Source: Deinococcus indicus
Lineage (GTDB): Bacteria > Deinococcota > Deinococci > Deinococcales > Deinococcaceae
Direction: 5' to 3'
DNA: 64,000 nt
NCBI RefSeq assembly: GCF_002198095.1
Contig: NZ_NHMK01000036.1
Location: 1-64,000 of the forward strand
Position 1 is the stretch's first letter, and every line of letters starts with the position of its first letter. This document shows, in pieces, positions 9,374 to 18,740 of this stretch. The notes under the pieces are model-generated. The model had not been told where the DNA came from. It saw nothing but the letters and a program-made list of their open reading frames with translations, and did no database searches. The position numbers and the translations under genes are program-made.

Positions 9374-9847
9374 TCAGAGTGGCGCTTTCAGCGCCTGCTT
9401 CAGCTGGCCCCGGTGGTAAGCGGCGTGGCGCAGGTGCAGGTTCAGTCCGGCGAGGCGTTCGCGGGTGCCGGTGGGCGCGGCGGGCGAGCGCAGCAGGTCG
9501 TTCAGTTCGTCGTCCCGCAGGCCGCGAATGGTGGCGATCAGGACACTGCCGACCTGATCGAGTTCGGTCAGGATGGCGTCCTTTGGGTCCGTCTCGGTCA
9601 GTCGGGGCGTGCCCAGGAACTCGCCGATCCACGCGGAATCCTCCCAGCCCAGGTGGGCGTAGGTGGGGCTCAGGTCCTGCAACGCGAAGAAACGCAGCCA
9701 CTCGGCAATGTGCAGGGCGTGCCACGCGGGACTGTGGCCCAGGCGCGGCACGGCGAATTCGCTGTCCGGAACGGCGTCCAGGGCGGCGCGCAGGGCCGCG
9801 AGTTCCTGTTCGTACGCGTCGGCCAGGAACGCCTGCACGGTCGTCAC
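9374..9847 (-). CDS. DinB-family protein
   Basis: 157 residues, starting at a GTG whose last bases overlap the purQ stop (GTGA). The DinB/YfiT four-helix bundle is recognised from [20 protein letters not shown] and the C-terminal [12 protein letters not shown], which supply histidines of the usual metal triad. The family includes thiol-dependent transferases (bacillithiol or mycothiol S-transferases) and many uncharacterised members. Deinococcus genomes have expanded this family, and a bacillithiol synthesis gene lies elsewhere in the window. Overlap with purQ implies translational coupling in the purine operon. What it does there is not known. Confidence 0.8.
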   Translation of the reverse strand: MTTVQAFLADAYEQELAALRAALDAVPDSEFAVPRLGHSPAWHALHIAEWLRFFALQDLSPTYAHLGWEDSAWIGEFLGTPRLTETDPKDAILTELDQVGSVLIATIRGLRDDELNDLLRSPAAPTGTRERLAGLNLHLRHAAYHRGQLKQALKAPL

Positions 9848-10515
9848 GCGGGAGCCTGGGCGCGCACGAGGCTGTCGAACAGGCCCCGCCCGTCCTCGCT
9901 GCCCAGCAGGGCCTCCACGGCCCGCTCGGGGTGGGGCATCATGCCCAGCACGTTCCCGCGTTCGTTGATGATTCCGGCGATGTCGTTCAGGCTGCCGTTC
10001 GGGTTGTCGGTGTAGCGGAACACGACCTGCCCGTTGCCTTCCAGCCGCGCGACCGTCTCGGGGTCGGCGTAGTAGTTGCCCTCGCCGTGCGCGATGGGCA
10101 CCTCGATGACCTGCCCCTTCGTGTACGCGCCGGTAAAGGCCGTGCCAGCGTTCTCGACGCGCAGGTGCACGGGGCGGCACAGGAAGTGCAGGTCGCGGTT
10201 GCGACTCAGCGCGCCGGGCAGCAGGCCGGACTCGGTCAGCACCTGGAAGCCGTTGCAGACGCCCAGCACGAAGCCGCCGCGTTCGGCATGCGCCTTGACG
10301 GCCTGCATGATCGGGCTGCGCGCGGCAATCGCGCCGGAGCGCAGGTGGTCGCCGTAAGAGAAGCCGCCGGGCAGGAACACCAGCTCGGTGCCCTGCGGCA
10401 GTCCGGCCTCGGTGTGCCACACGAACTGCGCGTCCTGATCGAGGAGCAGTTGCGCGGCGTGCAGCGCGTCGCCGTCGCAGTTGCTGCCGGGAAACTGGAT
10501 GACGGCCGTCTTCAC
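9844..10515 (-). CDS. purQ: Phosphoribosylformylglycinamidine synthase, glutaminase subunit
   Basis: 223 residues of class I glutamine amidotransferase type. The nucleophile elbow is [10 protein letters not shown] (Cys near residue 86) and the catalytic His/Glu lie in [10 protein letters not shown] near the C-terminus. FPGSNCDGD and [18 protein letters not shown] are characteristic PurQ segments. It hydrolyses glutamine and passes ammonia to PurL. The start overlaps the purS stop (ATGA), and its own stop overlaps the next gene, so purS, purQ and the DinB-like gene are tightly coupled. Confidence 0.97.
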   Translation of the reverse strand: MKTAVIQFPGSNCDGDALHAAQLLLDQDAQFVWHTEAGLPQGTELVFLPGGFSYGDHLRSGAIAARSPIMQAVKAHAERGGFVLGVCNGFQVLTESGLLPGALSRNRDLHFLCRPVHLRVENAGTAFTGAYTKGQVIEVPIAHGEGNYYADPETVARLEGNGQVVFRYTDNPNGSLNDIAGIINERGNVLGMMPHPERAVEALLGSEDGRGLFDSLVRAQAPA

Positions 10516-10787
10516 GCGCCGACCAGCTCCTCACCCTGTTGTTCACTGATCTCCCAGCGGGCGTCCTCCATCACGGGGTTGCTCAGGACGTTCTCGGTGA
10601 TGTCCTTCAGCTGCGCCTCCACGTCCGCGCGGCTGCCCGAGAGGGTCAGTTCGATGTACTTCCCGACGCGCACCCCACCCACGTTCCCGTGATCCAGATG
10701 AGACAGCGCCCGCTCAACGGTGCGCCCCTGCGGGTCGAGAATGCTGGGCTTCAGGGTCACGAACACTTTCGCTTTAAAGGTGGACAT
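10512..10787 (-). CDS. purS: Phosphoribosylformylglycinamidine synthase subunit PurS
   Basis: 91 residues starting [20 protein letters not shown]. This [16 protein letters not shown] pattern, then VRVGKYIEL, is typical of PurS, the small dimeric subunit that bridges PurL and PurQ. AAGGAG lies 7 bases before the ATG at 10787. The stop overlaps the purQ start. A 94-base non-coding gap separates it from purC upstream. Confidence 0.95.
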   Translation of the reverse strand: MSTFKAKVFVTLKPSILDPQGRTVERALSHLDHGNVGGVRVGKYIELTLSGSRADVEAQLKDITENVLSNPVMEDARWEISEQQGEELVGA

Positions 10788-10881
10788 GGTGGGGCTCCTT
10801 CGGAGGGCAGATGGCAAGAGGCGGATGGCGGATGGTCAGGAGGGCTGGCGCAGGTGGGTCGTGGCGGTCGGCCATCGACCT

Positions 10882-11610
10882 TCAGCCATTTGCGCCCGGT
10901 GCGGTCACGCGCCGGAGCATTTCCGCGTAGGCGTCTTCCACGCCGCCGAGGTCGCGGCGGAAGCGGTCCTTGTCCATCTTCTCGTTCGTCTGGGCGTCCC
11001 AGAAGCGGCAGGTGTCGGGGCTGATCTCGTCGGCCAGGACGACCGTGCCGTCCGCGAGCGTGCCGAATTCCAGCTTGAAGTCGATGAGGCGCACGCCGCG
11101 CGCCGCGAAGTACGGCACGAGGAACGCCTGCACGTTCAGCGCCAGTTCACGGATGCGCTTCAGCTGCTCGGGGGTGGCCCAGCCGAGCGCGACAGCGGTG
11201 TCCGTGTTGATCAGCGGGTCGCCGAGCGCGTCGCTCTTGTAGCAGTACTCCACGACCGGGCGGGACAGCGTGGTGCCTTCCTCGACGCCCAGGCGTTTGC
11301 TGAACGACCCGGCGGCCACGTTGCGCACGATGACCTCGACCGGGATGATCGTCACGGCCCGCACGCGCTGCTCGGTGGTGGACAGCAGCTCGATGAAGTG
11401 CGTGGGCACGCCCGCCGCCTCCAGCTGCGGGAAGAGGTGCGCGGTGATCGCGTTGTTGATCGCGCCCTTGCCGCCGATCTGGGCTTTCTTGACGCCGTTG
11501 AAGGCGGTCGCGTCGTCCTTGTACTCCACGATGTACTCGGCGGGGTTCGCGGTCGCGTACACGCGCTTGGCCTTACCTTCGTACTTCAGTTCGCCTCGGC
11601 TTGCGGTCAT
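10882..11610 (-). CDS. purC: Phosphoribosylaminoimidazole-succinocarboxamide synthase (SAICAR synthetase)
   Basis: 242 residues. It joins aspartate to CAIR using ATP. Recognised from [14 protein letters not shown] (nucleotide-binding N-terminus), [20 protein letters not shown], the substrate-binding segment [18 protein letters not shown], and LIDFKLEFG followed by [14 protein letters not shown]. The ATG at 11610 has TGGAGG 4 bases upstream and overlaps the stop of a 36-codon leader ORF (ATGA), so translation is probably coupled to that ORF. It is the first purine enzyme of the minus-strand operon. Confidence 0.97.
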   Translation of the reverse strand: MTASRGELKYEGKAKRVYATANPAEYIVEYKDDATAFNGVKKAQIGGKGAINNAITAHLFPQLEAAGVPTHFIELLSTTEQRVRAVTIIPVEVIVRNVAAGSFSKRLGVEEGTTLSRPVVEYCYKSDALGDPLINTDTAVALGWATPEQLKRIRELALNVQAFLVPYFAARGVRLIDFKLEFGTLADGTVVLADEISPDTCRFWDAQTNEKMDKDRFRRDLGGVEDAYAEMLRRVTAPGANG

Positions 11611-11717
11611 GCGTCCTCCAGGGGGGTGGGGGCGGCCTGGGCGGGCGTGTCCCCGGAATGTAGGAAAAGCGTCCCCCGGCAGGCGGGGCGACGCTGGAAT
11701 GTCGCGGTGCTGAACAT
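11607..11717 (-). CDS. Putative 36-residue leader peptide of the purine operon
   Basis: An ATG at 11717 with a strong Shine-Dalgarno sequence (TGGAGG, 6 bases upstream) opens a 36-codon ORF ([20 protein letters not shown] and 16 more residues) whose TGA overlaps the purC ATG. An intrinsic-terminator-like hairpin sits inside codons 8-18. The layout (ribosome-binding site, short ORF, internal terminator, coupling to the first enzyme) is that of an attenuator leader. No run of a single regulatory amino acid is seen, so the signal sensed is unclear. Expression of the peptide is inferred. Confidence 0.5.
   Translation of the reverse strand: MFSTATFQRRPACRGTLFLHSGDTPAQAAPTPLEDA
11665..11694 (-). 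terminator. Terminator-like hairpin in the purC leader (candidate attenuator)
   Basis: On the minus strand GCGTCGCCCC, a 7-base loop and GGGGGACGC form a stem (one bulged G) followed by TTTTCC. A competing hairpin at 11688-11705, GCGAC and GTCGC around ATTCCAGC, uses the 5' arm of the terminator and could act as antiterminator. A further hairpin, CCGTC-CGAGA-GACGG, lies at 11733-11747, just upstream of the leader ribosome-binding site. Confidence 0.55.
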
Positions 11718-11863
11718 GTGAAGCCTCCATCGCCGTCTCTCGGACGGGCTTACCGCCCTTGTTTCACGGCGCGCGGCCGGGGCGGGGCGTCTCACAGGAC
11801 GCGGGTGGAAGAAAAGGGAAGTGCAATCCACCCCCCACGCGGGAGGGCTGATCACCGCCTGAC

Positions 11864-11869
11864 AGCGTA
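11864..11869 (-). promoter_or_regulatory. Possible -10 box of the purine operon
   Basis: TACGCT on the minus strand. A start 6-7 bases downstream would give a leader of roughly 140 bases before the leader ORF and 250 before purC. No convincing -35 was seen. The leader between here and 11718 contains several short GC-rich hairpins. Confidence 0.3.
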
Positions 11870-11980
11870 ACACCCCCGCGCGCCGGAACGCCGGGGGTGT
11901 TCAGAGGACTCGGACGAACGCCACCCACGATGGGGCAGACCGCGCTGTTCAGGGACCGCACCTTTCAGTGACCGTGCCGT

Positions 11981-13396
11981 TCAGTGGCTGTGCGAGTGCC
12001 CGCCGCCGCCGCGTTTCCCGCTGACTTCCTCGCGGACCTCGGCCACCACGAACGTGCAGGCCTCGGCGCAGGGAATGCCGCCCGGCACGCCGTTCAGGAA
12101 CGACTGCGTGAGCTTGTGCCCCGCCCACAGGCGCGTGCGCAGGCATCCGGTACACACGTCCTGCGCCACGTGCTCCACCTGCGCCGGCGTCGCCTTCTGC
12201 ACCTTGGCGTAGATGCCCGTCTGCCGCCGCGCCGTGGTCGCCCAGGGCGTGGGCCGCAGCGCGTGGCAGTCGTGCGCGTACGTCTCCTCGATCACCGCCG
12301 GGTACACGTAATGCATGGCGCGGCGCAGGTCCGCCTCGCTCAGCACCGCCCGCCAGCCGCGCGGCAGGTTCCGCAGCGTGTGCACGGGCCGGTGCTCGCC
12401 GCCGTCCGTGAAACGCACCTGATCCCGCACGCCCTCCGGCGTGACCAGCGTGGTCAGGTCCGCGCCGGGGCGGCCCTCGTCCAGGGCGTTGCGCAGCTCG
12501 AACACGCCCAGTTCCGGCGTGACCAGCACCTCCCCGACCCGCAGGCCCGCGCGCGCGCCCTTCAGGAACGCCTGCCACGCCGCCTCGTGCCCGCGTTCGG
12601 TGTCCCCGCCCGGCCCGCCCGCCCCGCTGGCCTCCTCCGCGAGGTGCAGGATCACGTCCGCGACGGCCGCGTGCGTGCCCACCGGCCTGGCGTAGAACAC
12701 CTGCTGGTGCCCGTGCGGGTTCTCGGTGAAGTCCGTGACGGTGCCGGTCAGGCCCATGTCCTCGGGAATGGTTTCCAGGGTGTGCCAGCCCTCGCTGGCG
12801 AAGAACGGCACGACCACCACGCGCGGCGAGCGCACCGTCTCGGGCCAGGTGCCCACCTTGGGGTCCTCGTCGAGGAACAGCGCCTGCACCTCGGCGAACT
12901 GCCCGGACTCGCGGATGCGGTCGGCGTTCTGGTACACGATCCGGTTGCTGTTCTCGTTGCGGGTCGTGCCGTGCCCCAGCACGATCAGCGCGGTGTCCTC
13001 GGGATTGGCGTCGGGCAGGACCTCGCGCGCGCGCGCCAGGATCACGTCCGTCATGCTGGGGTGCACACCGTACGGCAGGGTGTAACGCACGGTCCGGCCG
13101 CCGATCACGCGGGCCACGCCCTCGGGCGGCACCGGCCCCTGGTGCCCCAGGCCCATCTCACGCGGAATCACGGTCTCCGTGAAGTACCCCTCGCTGATGA
13201 ACATCGGAATGACCGTCACGTCCGTGCTGGCGGTCGTCTTGAGCACCTGCCGCAGCGACGGTTCCTCCTTCCAGTAGCCTTCGATGACCTCGTCGAACAG
13301 CCCGCGCTGACGGATCAGTTCCGCATACCGGTACACCGCGACCGCCGACTCACCGTTCAGGTGAGATCCATGACCAATAAGCACCAGGGAACGCAT
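11981..13396 (-). CDS. CbiX/sirohydrochlorin-chelatase-like Fe-S protein (DR2241-like)
   Basis: 471 residues. The N-terminal half has two CbiX-like chelatase repeats, each with the metal-site His: [11 protein letters not shown] and [11 protein letters not shown]. The C-terminal part has a cysteine set ([27 protein letters not shown]) suited to a 4Fe-4S cluster, and a GHSHSH tail. This arrangement matches D. radiodurans DR2241, whose structure shows a chelatase fold plus extra domains. Its substrate is not established; a role in sirohaem or cobalt tetrapyrrole metabolism is plausible. The ATG at 13396 was chosen because the chelatase domain starts there and TACAGT lies 8 bases upstream. Confidence 0.85.
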   Translation of the reverse strand: MRSLVLIGHGSHLNGESAVAVYRYAELIRQRGLFDEVIEGYWKEEPSLRQVLKTTASTDVTVIPMFISEGYFTETVIPREMGLGHQGPVPPEGVARVIGGRTVRYTLPYGVHPSMTDVILARAREVLPDANPEDTALIVLGHGTTRNENSNRIVYQNADRIRESGQFAEVQALFLDEDPKVGTWPETVRSPRVVVVPFFASEGWHTLETIPEDMGLTGTVTDFTENPHGHQQVFYARPVGTHAAVADVILHLAEEASGAGGPGGDTERGHEAAWQAFLKGARAGLRVGEVLVTPELGVFELRNALDEGRPGADLTTLVTPEGVRDQVRFTDGGEHRPVHTLRNLPRGWRAVLSEADLRRAMHYVYPAVIEETYAHDCHALRPTPWATTARRQTGIYAKVQKATPAQVEHVAQDVCTGCLRTRLWAGHKLTQSFLNGVPGGIPCAEACTFVVAEVREEVSGKRGGGGHSHSH

Positions 13397-13404
13397 ACGC
13401 ACCG

Positions 13405-13410
13405 ACTGTA
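13405..13410 (-). promoter_or_regulatory. Leaderless-type -10 box of the DR2241-like gene
   Basis: TACAGT, 8 bases before the ATG at 13396, so transcription would begin at or next to the start codon. Confidence 0.45.
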
Positions 13411-13478
13411 CCGCCCCCCCGCGACCGGAATTGTCCCGGAACATGCGGTCCCCTGACCCGCCCCCCCGCCCCGGCAGG

Positions 13479-13484
13479 TAGACT
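13479..13484 (+). promoter_or_regulatory. Leaderless-type -10 box of the cyclophilin gene
   Basis: TAGACT followed by 7 bases and the ATG at 13492. No Shine-Dalgarno sequence fits between. Confidence 0.6.
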
Positions 13485-13491
13485 GTGCCGC

Positions 13492-14058
<567 letters not shown>

Positions 14059-14110
14059 GACCGACTCCAATTGAAGGGGCTGCAAAGACCCTTCAATCCG
14101 AGTTCGTATC
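14059..14110 (+). repeat. Dispersed palindromic repeat, copy C (short form)
   Basis: Matches the first ~50 bases of the repeat at 20500: CCGACTCCAATTGAAGGGGC, TGCAA, GACCCTTCAATCCGAG, TTCGTATCA. The hairpin arms differ from the other copies but compensate (AAGGGGC with GACCCTT), which suggests pairing is kept. It begins at the first base after the cyclophilin stop codon. Confidence 0.65.
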
Positions 14111-14126
14111 ACCTCGCAGTAACGAG

Positions 14127-14164
14127 AAGAAGACAGCGCCCCGGTGTGGGCGCTGCCTTCTTGA
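14127..14164. terminator. Bidirectional terminator between the cyclophilin gene and rpoZ
   Basis: CAGCGCCC and GGGCGCTG form an 8-bp stem flanked by AAGAAGA on the left and CCTTCTTG on the right, giving T-rich tails on both strands. It separates two convergent genes. Confidence 0.65.
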
Positions 14165-14171
14165 TGGGGGT

Positions 14172-14471
14172 TCAGTCGCGTTCGCGTTCGCGTTCGGCGT
14201 TCAGCTGGGCCTGAAGCTGCGCCTGCCGCTGCCGTACGTAATCCTGCTGGAAACGCGGCTCGTCGATCAGGTTCGTGCCGACCGTGAGTTTCCCGGTCGC
14301 CAGTTCCCGCATGGCCTGCGTGACCAGGTTCCGGTGCCGCACGCGCTGCTCGACCGGCAGCACGCTCGGCGCGCCGGAACGCAGCTGCAACGCGCGCTTG
14401 GCCGTGACCACACTCAGTCGGTACTTGCTGTCCGTCATGGACAGCAGCTTGTCGATGTCTTTTTCCGCCAT
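14172..14471 (-). CDS. rpoZ: DNA-directed RNA polymerase omega subunit
   Basis: 99 residues. MAEKDIDKLLSMTDSKYRLS, then VVTAKRALQLR, is the conserved omega N-terminus that latches the beta-prime subunit. The long charged C-terminal tail (QRQAQLQAQLNAERERERD) is helical and typical of Deinococcus-Thermus omega. GGAGG is found 9 bases before the ATG. The gene stands alone between a terminator and the gnd gene on the same strand. Confidence 0.92.
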   Translation of the reverse strand: MAEKDIDKLLSMTDSKYRLSVVTAKRALQLRSGAPSVLPVEQRVRHRNLVTQAMRELATGKLTVGTNLIDEPRFQQDYVRQRQAQLQAQLNAERERERD

Positions 14472-14601
14472 TCTCGCAACCTCCCTGAAACACGGCCGTC
14501 CCGCGTGAGGCGGGTGGGTGTTCCGTCAGCCCCCCACTGTAGCCCAGCGGGGGCGGGCACACCAAGCGCCCGGCCCACAATGCCCCCGCCGCGGGCGACG
14601 G

Positions 14602-16089
14602 TCAGGCGTTGTACGTGCTGCTGGCCGTGTCGCCACCCCGCCCGGTCCAGTTCGTGTGGAAGAACTCGCCGCGCGCACGGTCCGTGCGTTCGTACGTGTG
14701 CGCGCCGAAGTAATCCCGCTGCGCCTGCAGCAGGTTCGCGGGCAGCCGCTCGGCGCGGTAGCCGTCGTAGTACGCCAGGGCGCTGCTGAACGCCGGGACC
14801 GGCACGCCCCCCACCACGGCCGCCGCGACCGTCCCGCGCCACGCCGCCTGCGCGCCGCCCACCGCGTCCCGGAAGTACGGGGCGAGCAGCAGGTTCGGGA
14901 GGTCCGGCTGCGCGTCGAACGCCTCCTTGATGCGGTCCAGGAACGCCGCGCGGATGATGCACCCGCCGCGCCACATCTGCGCGATCTGCCCGTAATCCAG
15001 CGTCCACCCGGCGTCCCGCGCACTCAGGTGCAGCAGCTGGAAGCCCTGCGCGTACGCGGCGATCTTGCTGGCGTACAGCGCCTGCCGCACGCCCTCGATG
15101 AACGCCTCCCGGTCGGCGGGCGCCGCGAAGGTCGGACCGCTCAGGACGCGGCTGGCCGCCACGCGCTCGGCCTTCAGGGCGCTCATGGCGCGGGCGTACA
15201 CGGCCTCCGTGATCGTCGCGGCCGGACTGCCGGCATCCAGCGCCGCCACCGACGTCCACTTCCCGGTGCCCTTCTGCCCGGCGGCGTCCAGAATCACGTC
15301 CACCAGCGGCTGCCCGGTCAGGTCGTCCGTCTTGGTCAGGATGTCGGCCGTGATCTCGATCAGGTAACTGTTCAGCTCGCCCTCGTTCCAGCGGGCGAAC
15401 ACCGCGCCCGCCTCCGGGGCGCTCAGGCCCGCACCGTCCCGCAGCAGCTGATACGCCTCGGCGATCATCTGCATGTCGGCGTACTCGATGCCGTTATGCA
15501 CCATCTTCACGAAATGCCCCGCGCCCTCCGGCCCCACCCAGTCGCAGCAGGGCGCGCCGTCGGCCACCTTCGCCGCGATGCTCTGGAAGATCGGCCTGAC
15601 CGCCTCCCACGCCGCCGGATTCCCGCCCGGCATGATGCTCGGCCCGGTCAGCGCGCCCTCCTCACCACCCGACACGCCCGTCCCCACGAACAGCAACCCG
15701 TCCGCCGCGAGTTCCCGCGTGCGGCGCGTCGAATCCGCCGGGTGACTGTTCCCCCCGTCGATGATGATGTCGCCAGGGCTCAGCAGCGGCCGCAGGTGCC
15801 CGATGAACTCATCGACCGCCGCGCCCGCCTTCACCATCAGCATCACCTTACGTGGAGCCTTCAGTTGCCCCACCAGTTCCTCCAGCGACCCGGCCCCCAC
15901 GATGGACTTCCCGAGCGCACGGCCCCCCGTGAACGCCGTGACCTTGCTGACCGTCCGGTTGAACGCCGCGACCGTGAACCCCCGGCTCGCCATGTTCAGA
16001 ATCAGGTTCTCACCCATGACCGCCAGCCCGATCACACCGATATCCGCCACCGCGCCCTGCCCGCCACCTGTCACCGCGTCATTCGTCAT
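14602..16089 (-). CDS. gnd: 6-phosphogluconate dehydrogenase, decarboxylating
   Basis: 495 residues, the length of the long dimeric type. It makes ribulose 5-phosphate, CO2 and NADPH in the oxidative pentose phosphate pathway. The NADP-binding N-terminus is IGVIGLAVMGENLILNMASR, with NRT marking the phosphate-binding loop. The substrate signature is GPEGAGHFVKMVHNGIEYAD (catalytic Lys in HFVKMVHNGIEY), with IIDGGNSHPADS and GTGVSGGEEGA upstream. The C-terminus has HTNWTGRGGD. The ATG at 16089 is preceded by TACGCT at 7 bases, so expression is probably leaderless. Confidence 0.97.
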   Translation of the reverse strand: MTNDAVTGGGQGAVADIGVIGLAVMGENLILNMASRGFTVAAFNRTVSKVTAFTGGRALGKSIVGAGSLEELVGQLKAPRKVMLMVKAGAAVDEFIGHLRPLLSPGDIIIDGGNSHPADSTRRTRELAADGLLFVGTGVSGGEEGALTGPSIMPGGNPAAWEAVRPIFQSIAAKVADGAPCCDWVGPEGAGHFVKMVHNGIEYADMQMIAEAYQLLRDGAGLSAPEAGAVFARWNEGELNSYLIEITADILTKTDDLTGQPLVDVILDAAGQKGTGKWTSVAALDAGSPAATITEAVYARAMSALKAERVAASRVLSGPTFAAPADREAFIEGVRQALYASKIAAYAQGFQLLHLSARDAGWTLDYGQIAQMWRGGCIIRAAFLDRIKEAFDAQPDLPNLLLAPYFRDAVGGAQAAWRGTVAAAVVGGVPVPAFSSALAYYDGYRAERLPANLLQAQRDYFGAHTYERTDRARGEFFHTNWTGRGGDTASSTYNA

Positions 16090-16096
16090 GCGAATA

Positions 16097-16102
16097 AGCG
16101 TA
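16097..16102 (-). promoter_or_regulatory. Leaderless-type -10 box of gnd
   Basis: TACGCT on the minus strand, 7 bases before the gnd ATG. Confidence 0.5.
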
Positions 16103-16157
16103 CACCGCACACCAATCGGCGCTGGAACCCTGTCAACACAGCCCCCACACCGAAGAA

Positions 16158-16176
16158 CCCCCGCACGCGGCGGGGG
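16158..16176 (-). terminator. Terminator of tRNA-Thr
   Basis: On the minus strand CCCCCGC, a 5-base loop and GCGGGGG form a perfect 7-bp stem followed by TTCTTC, 9 bases after the tRNA CCA end. The plus strand also shows CTTTTCT after the stem. Confidence 0.7.
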
Positions 16177-16184
16177 CTTTTCTG

Positions 16185-16259
<75 letters not shown>

Positions 16260-16355
16260 GGGTATGAATTGAGCTGCTCCACGCGGAAGCTCAAAAAGTA
16301 TATGGAGTGCGCCGGGGAGTGTCAAGGCGCCGGGTGCGGGCCTCGGCGGCCGCTC

Positions 16356-16361
16356 TATGCT
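16356..16361 (+). promoter_or_regulatory. Leaderless-type -10 box of bshB1
   Basis: TATGCT followed by 7 bases and the ATG at 16369. Confidence 0.55.
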
Positions 16362-16368
16362 GGCGGGC

Positions 16369-17103
16369 ATGGTGACCGCAGGAACCCCGGAGGCGTTCGA
16401 GACGATTCATGGCGTGGCGGGGCCGCTGGACTGGCTGTGCCTCGCGCCGCACCCGGACGACGCGGAGATCGGCGCGGGCGGCACCCTGATCCGGCTGGCC
16501 CGCGCGGGGCGCGCGGTGGGCATTCTGGAACTGTCGCGTGGCGAGCGGGGCACGCAGGGCACGCCGGACGTGCGCGTGGCCGAGTGCGCCCGCGCGGCGG
16601 CGATCATGGGCCTGACGTGGCGCGGGCAGCTGGGCCTGCCGGACGGCGAGCTGCGCGACACGCTGGAAGGCGCGCACGCGCTGGCGTCGGTGCTGCGCGC
16701 GGTGCGGCCCCGCGTGCTGGTCGTCCCGCACCACCACGACCGCCACCCGGATCACTTCGGCACGTACCACCTAAGCAAGCGGGCCGTGCATCTGGCGCAA
16801 CTGGCGAAGGCGGACCTGCCGGGCGAGCCGCACCGGGTGGGCCGGGTGCTGCTGTACCAGGGGAACGCGGACATCACCCCGAACGTGCTGGTGGATGTCG
16901 AGGCCGTGCAGGACATCTGGGAGGCCGCGATCCTGGCGCACCAGAGTCAGTTTTCGGGGGCGGCCATCTCGGAGACGGTCACGCCGGAGATCGTGGAGCG
17001 TCGCCGCGCCCGCCTGACGTACTGGGGCACCCTGGCGCGCGTGCGCTACGCCGAGGCCTTCGAGGCGGACTCGGCGCTGCTGGTGGACCCCCTGGCATTG
17101 TGA
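16369..17103 (+). CDS. bshB1: Bacillithiol biosynthesis deacetylase BshB1
   Basis: 244 residues of the LmbE/PIG-L zinc deacetylase family. The metal site is in LAPHPDDAEIGAGGTL (His-Pro-Asp-Asp) and PHHHDRHPDHFGTYHLSKRA. The family removes acetyl from GlcNAc-malate to give GlcN-malate, the second step in making bacillithiol, the main low-molecular-weight thiol in Deinococcus and Bacillus. The length and the sequence ELSRGERGTQGTPDVRVAE fit BshB1 rather than generic LmbE proteins. The ATG at 16369 has no Shine-Dalgarno sequence and is probably leaderless. BshA and BshC are not in the window. Confidence 0.85.
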   Translation: MVTAGTPEAFETIHGVAGPLDWLCLAPHPDDAEIGAGGTLIRLARAGRAVGILELSRGERGTQGTPDVRVAECARAAAIMGLTWRGQLGLPDGELRDTLEGAHALASVLRAVRPRVLVVPHHHDRHPDHFGTYHLSKRAVHLAQLAKADLPGEPHRVGRVLLYQGNADITPNVLVDVEAVQDIWEAAILAHQSQFSGAAISETVTPEIVERRRARLTYWGTLARVRYAEAFEADSALLVDPLAL

Positions 17104-17124
17104 GAAGAAACTTGCCTTCGCTCG

Positions 17125-17715
17125 TTATTCGGGAACGGTCAGCCCGACGTTTCTGGCGAGACGATTCTGCCGTTCAGGCTGTGTGGCGAGAGCTATAAGT
17201 AGTTCCTGGAATTCCTGCGGGTTGATCAGGGCAGGCATGAGGAATTCCTGCGGCGCGGTGAAGATCAACGCCAGGAGATCCGCTGCGGTGTGAGCTTCGT
17301 TGTCGCTGCCGTGGAGCAGCAACTCGATCAGAACAGCACGCACCGCATCCACACTCTGAATCAGGTTCATCTGGATGTGTTCCCGTTCGTGGATGGACAG
17401 CCGGTGACTGGGTGAGCCACTGGCGACCTCGTAGATCGCGTTGAGCAGCCACGGACGGCTTGCCGGGGTAGCGTGCCTCAGTCCAGCGAGCAGGGCGGGC
17501 AGCACCTTCGGGCCAGCCGGGTACAGAGAGCCCTGGATGACCGCCACGTTGTCGATCTGCCAGTAAAGTTTCTCCGCTTCGTCAGTCGTGTGACTTGCGG
17601 GGAGATCGCGGATCGCGACCAGAAGATCTGCGATCCGCTGGGCACCCCTTCCGTCGCCGTTCCACACGTCATCTGGTGTCAGGTCAGGGTCTGGGTGTCG
17701 CATGTTCCCGTTCAC
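17125..17715 (-). CDS. HEAT-like alpha-helical protein of unknown function
   Basis: 196 residues, almost wholly helical by composition, with two or three repeats of the HEAT/ARM type (KVLPALLAGLRHATPASRPW; VRAVLIELLLHGSDNEAHTA; MPALINPQEFQELLIALATQ). It has no catalytic motif or signal peptide. Its GC content is visibly lower than its neighbours, which hints at relatively recent acquisition. Proteins of this kind include immunity proteins of polymorphic toxins, but no toxin gene is adjacent. Function unknown. Confidence 0.65.
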   Translation of the reverse strand: MNGNMRHPDPDLTPDDVWNGDGRGAQRIADLLVAIRDLPASHTTDEAEKLYWQIDNVAVIQGSLYPAGPKVLPALLAGLRHATPASRPWLLNAIYEVASGSPSHRLSIHEREHIQMNLIQSVDAVRAVLIELLLHGSDNEAHTAADLLALIFTAPQEFLMPALINPQEFQELLIALATQPERQNRLARNVGLTVPE

Positions 17716-17750
17716 TGAGTAACCATCAGTTCTTTTTCCCAGGCTGCCGC

Positions 17751-18740
17751 TCAGTCCTGCTGCGGCCAGTCCCGGTAGGGGAGGGCGGGGTGTGGGCGGC
17801 TGGCGAGCAGTTCCTCGATCTCGTCGGCAAGGTCCAGGCCGTACTTGTACGCGCTCTGCCCGGCGACCACGCCGCCGCCGTACTTCTCGCGGTAGTTGGC
17901 GGGCGTGCGGTCGAAGGTCATGGCCTCGGCGCTGGCGTTCGTCTGGGGCAGCACGGTCGTCAGGATCGGGGGGGTGCGTTCGCCGGTGCCGGCGAAGGCG
18001 CGTTGCAGATCCTCGGGAAGGCGTTGCAGGCCCTGGCGGTGCTGGCTGCTCTGACTCTGGTACTTGGTGATCAGGACGCCCAGCGAGCTCAGGCGCAGGT
18101 TGCGGGCGCGGCGGATCTCGGCGATGCGTCCGGCGATCTGCGGGATGCCGTAGGTGCTCAGGCGGTCGGGGATGGTGGGGATCAGGTAGTGGTCGCTGAT
18201 TTCCAGGCCGTTCTGCGTGACGAACCCCAGGTTGGGCGGGCAGTCGATCAGCACGTAGTCGTACGTGTCGAAGTGCGGCGCGACGAACTTCTTCACGACT
18301 TCCATCGGGCCGGTCGAGTAGTAAGTGCGGCCCGCGATGTCCTGCATGCGGTCCTGCACGTCGATCAGCCGGATGGAGGAGGGCAGCAGGTCCACGCGGC
18401 CGTAGCGGGTGCCTTCGGGCAGCTGGTCCATCACCTCGGGCGGCACGCGGTTGAGGTTGCTGGCGCCGCGCACGATGGCGCGCGTGGCGTCGAACGTGAA
18501 GGTGCCGTCGCCGCGCAGCAGGTCCAGGAACAGCTGCGCGAGCGTCTGCCCGTCCTCGTCGGCCTGCGCCCAGCGTTCCTCGCCGATCAGGGCCAGGGTG
18601 GCGTTCGTCTGCGGGTCCAGGTCGATGACCAGCACGCGCTTCTGCTTCATGAACGCCAGCGTGTCGGCCAGTTGCACGGTCGCCGTGGTTTTCGCCACGC
18701 CGCCCTTGAGGTTGATGAAACTCAGGACGACCGGTGCCAT
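17751..18740 (-). CDS. ParA/MinD-superfamily ATPase (orphan)
   Basis: 329 residues. The deviant Walker A is NLKGGVAKTT (residues 10-19) with both lysines of the ParA signature. VLVIDLDPQTNATLAL and YVLIDCPPNLGFVTQN complete the nucleotide site. Such ATPases position chromosomes, plasmids or protein cargo by pattern formation on DNA. No parB or centromere-like repeats are next to it, so the cargo is unknown. Its start overlaps the stop of the peroxiredoxin gene by one base, implying cotranscription and translational coupling. Confidence 0.85.
   Translation of the reverse strand: MAPVVLSFINLKGGVAKTTATVQLADTLAFMKQKRVLVIDLDPQTNATLALIGEERWAQADEDGQTLAQLFLDLLRGDGTFTFDATRAIVRGASNLNRVPPEVMDQLPEGTRYGRVDLLPSSIRLIDVQDRMQDIAGRTYYSTGPMEVVKKFVAPHFDTYDYVLIDCPPNLGFVTQNGLEISDHYLIPTIPDRLSTYGIPQIAGRIAEIRRARNLRLSSLGVLITKYQSQSSQHRQGLQRLPEDLQRAFAGTGERTPPILTTVLPQTNASAEAMTFDRTPANYREKYGGGVVAGQSAYKYGLDLADEIEELLASRPHPALPYRDWPQQD

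Noticed and set aside
10832..11721. Plus-strand frames opposite purC
   Set aside because: They are antisense to a well-conserved enzyme, and their composition is typical of GC-rich shadows.
11600..11760. T-box riboswitch before purC
   Set aside because: AACAAGGGCGGTA and CACCGCG fragments look T-box-like, but the UGGN bulge sequence and stem I features are absent, and purC is not a typical T-box target.
17125..17715. Immunity protein of a toxin pair
   Set aside because: The HEAT-like helical pattern allows it, but no toxin gene is adjacent; bshB1 ends just before it on the other strand and parA follows.
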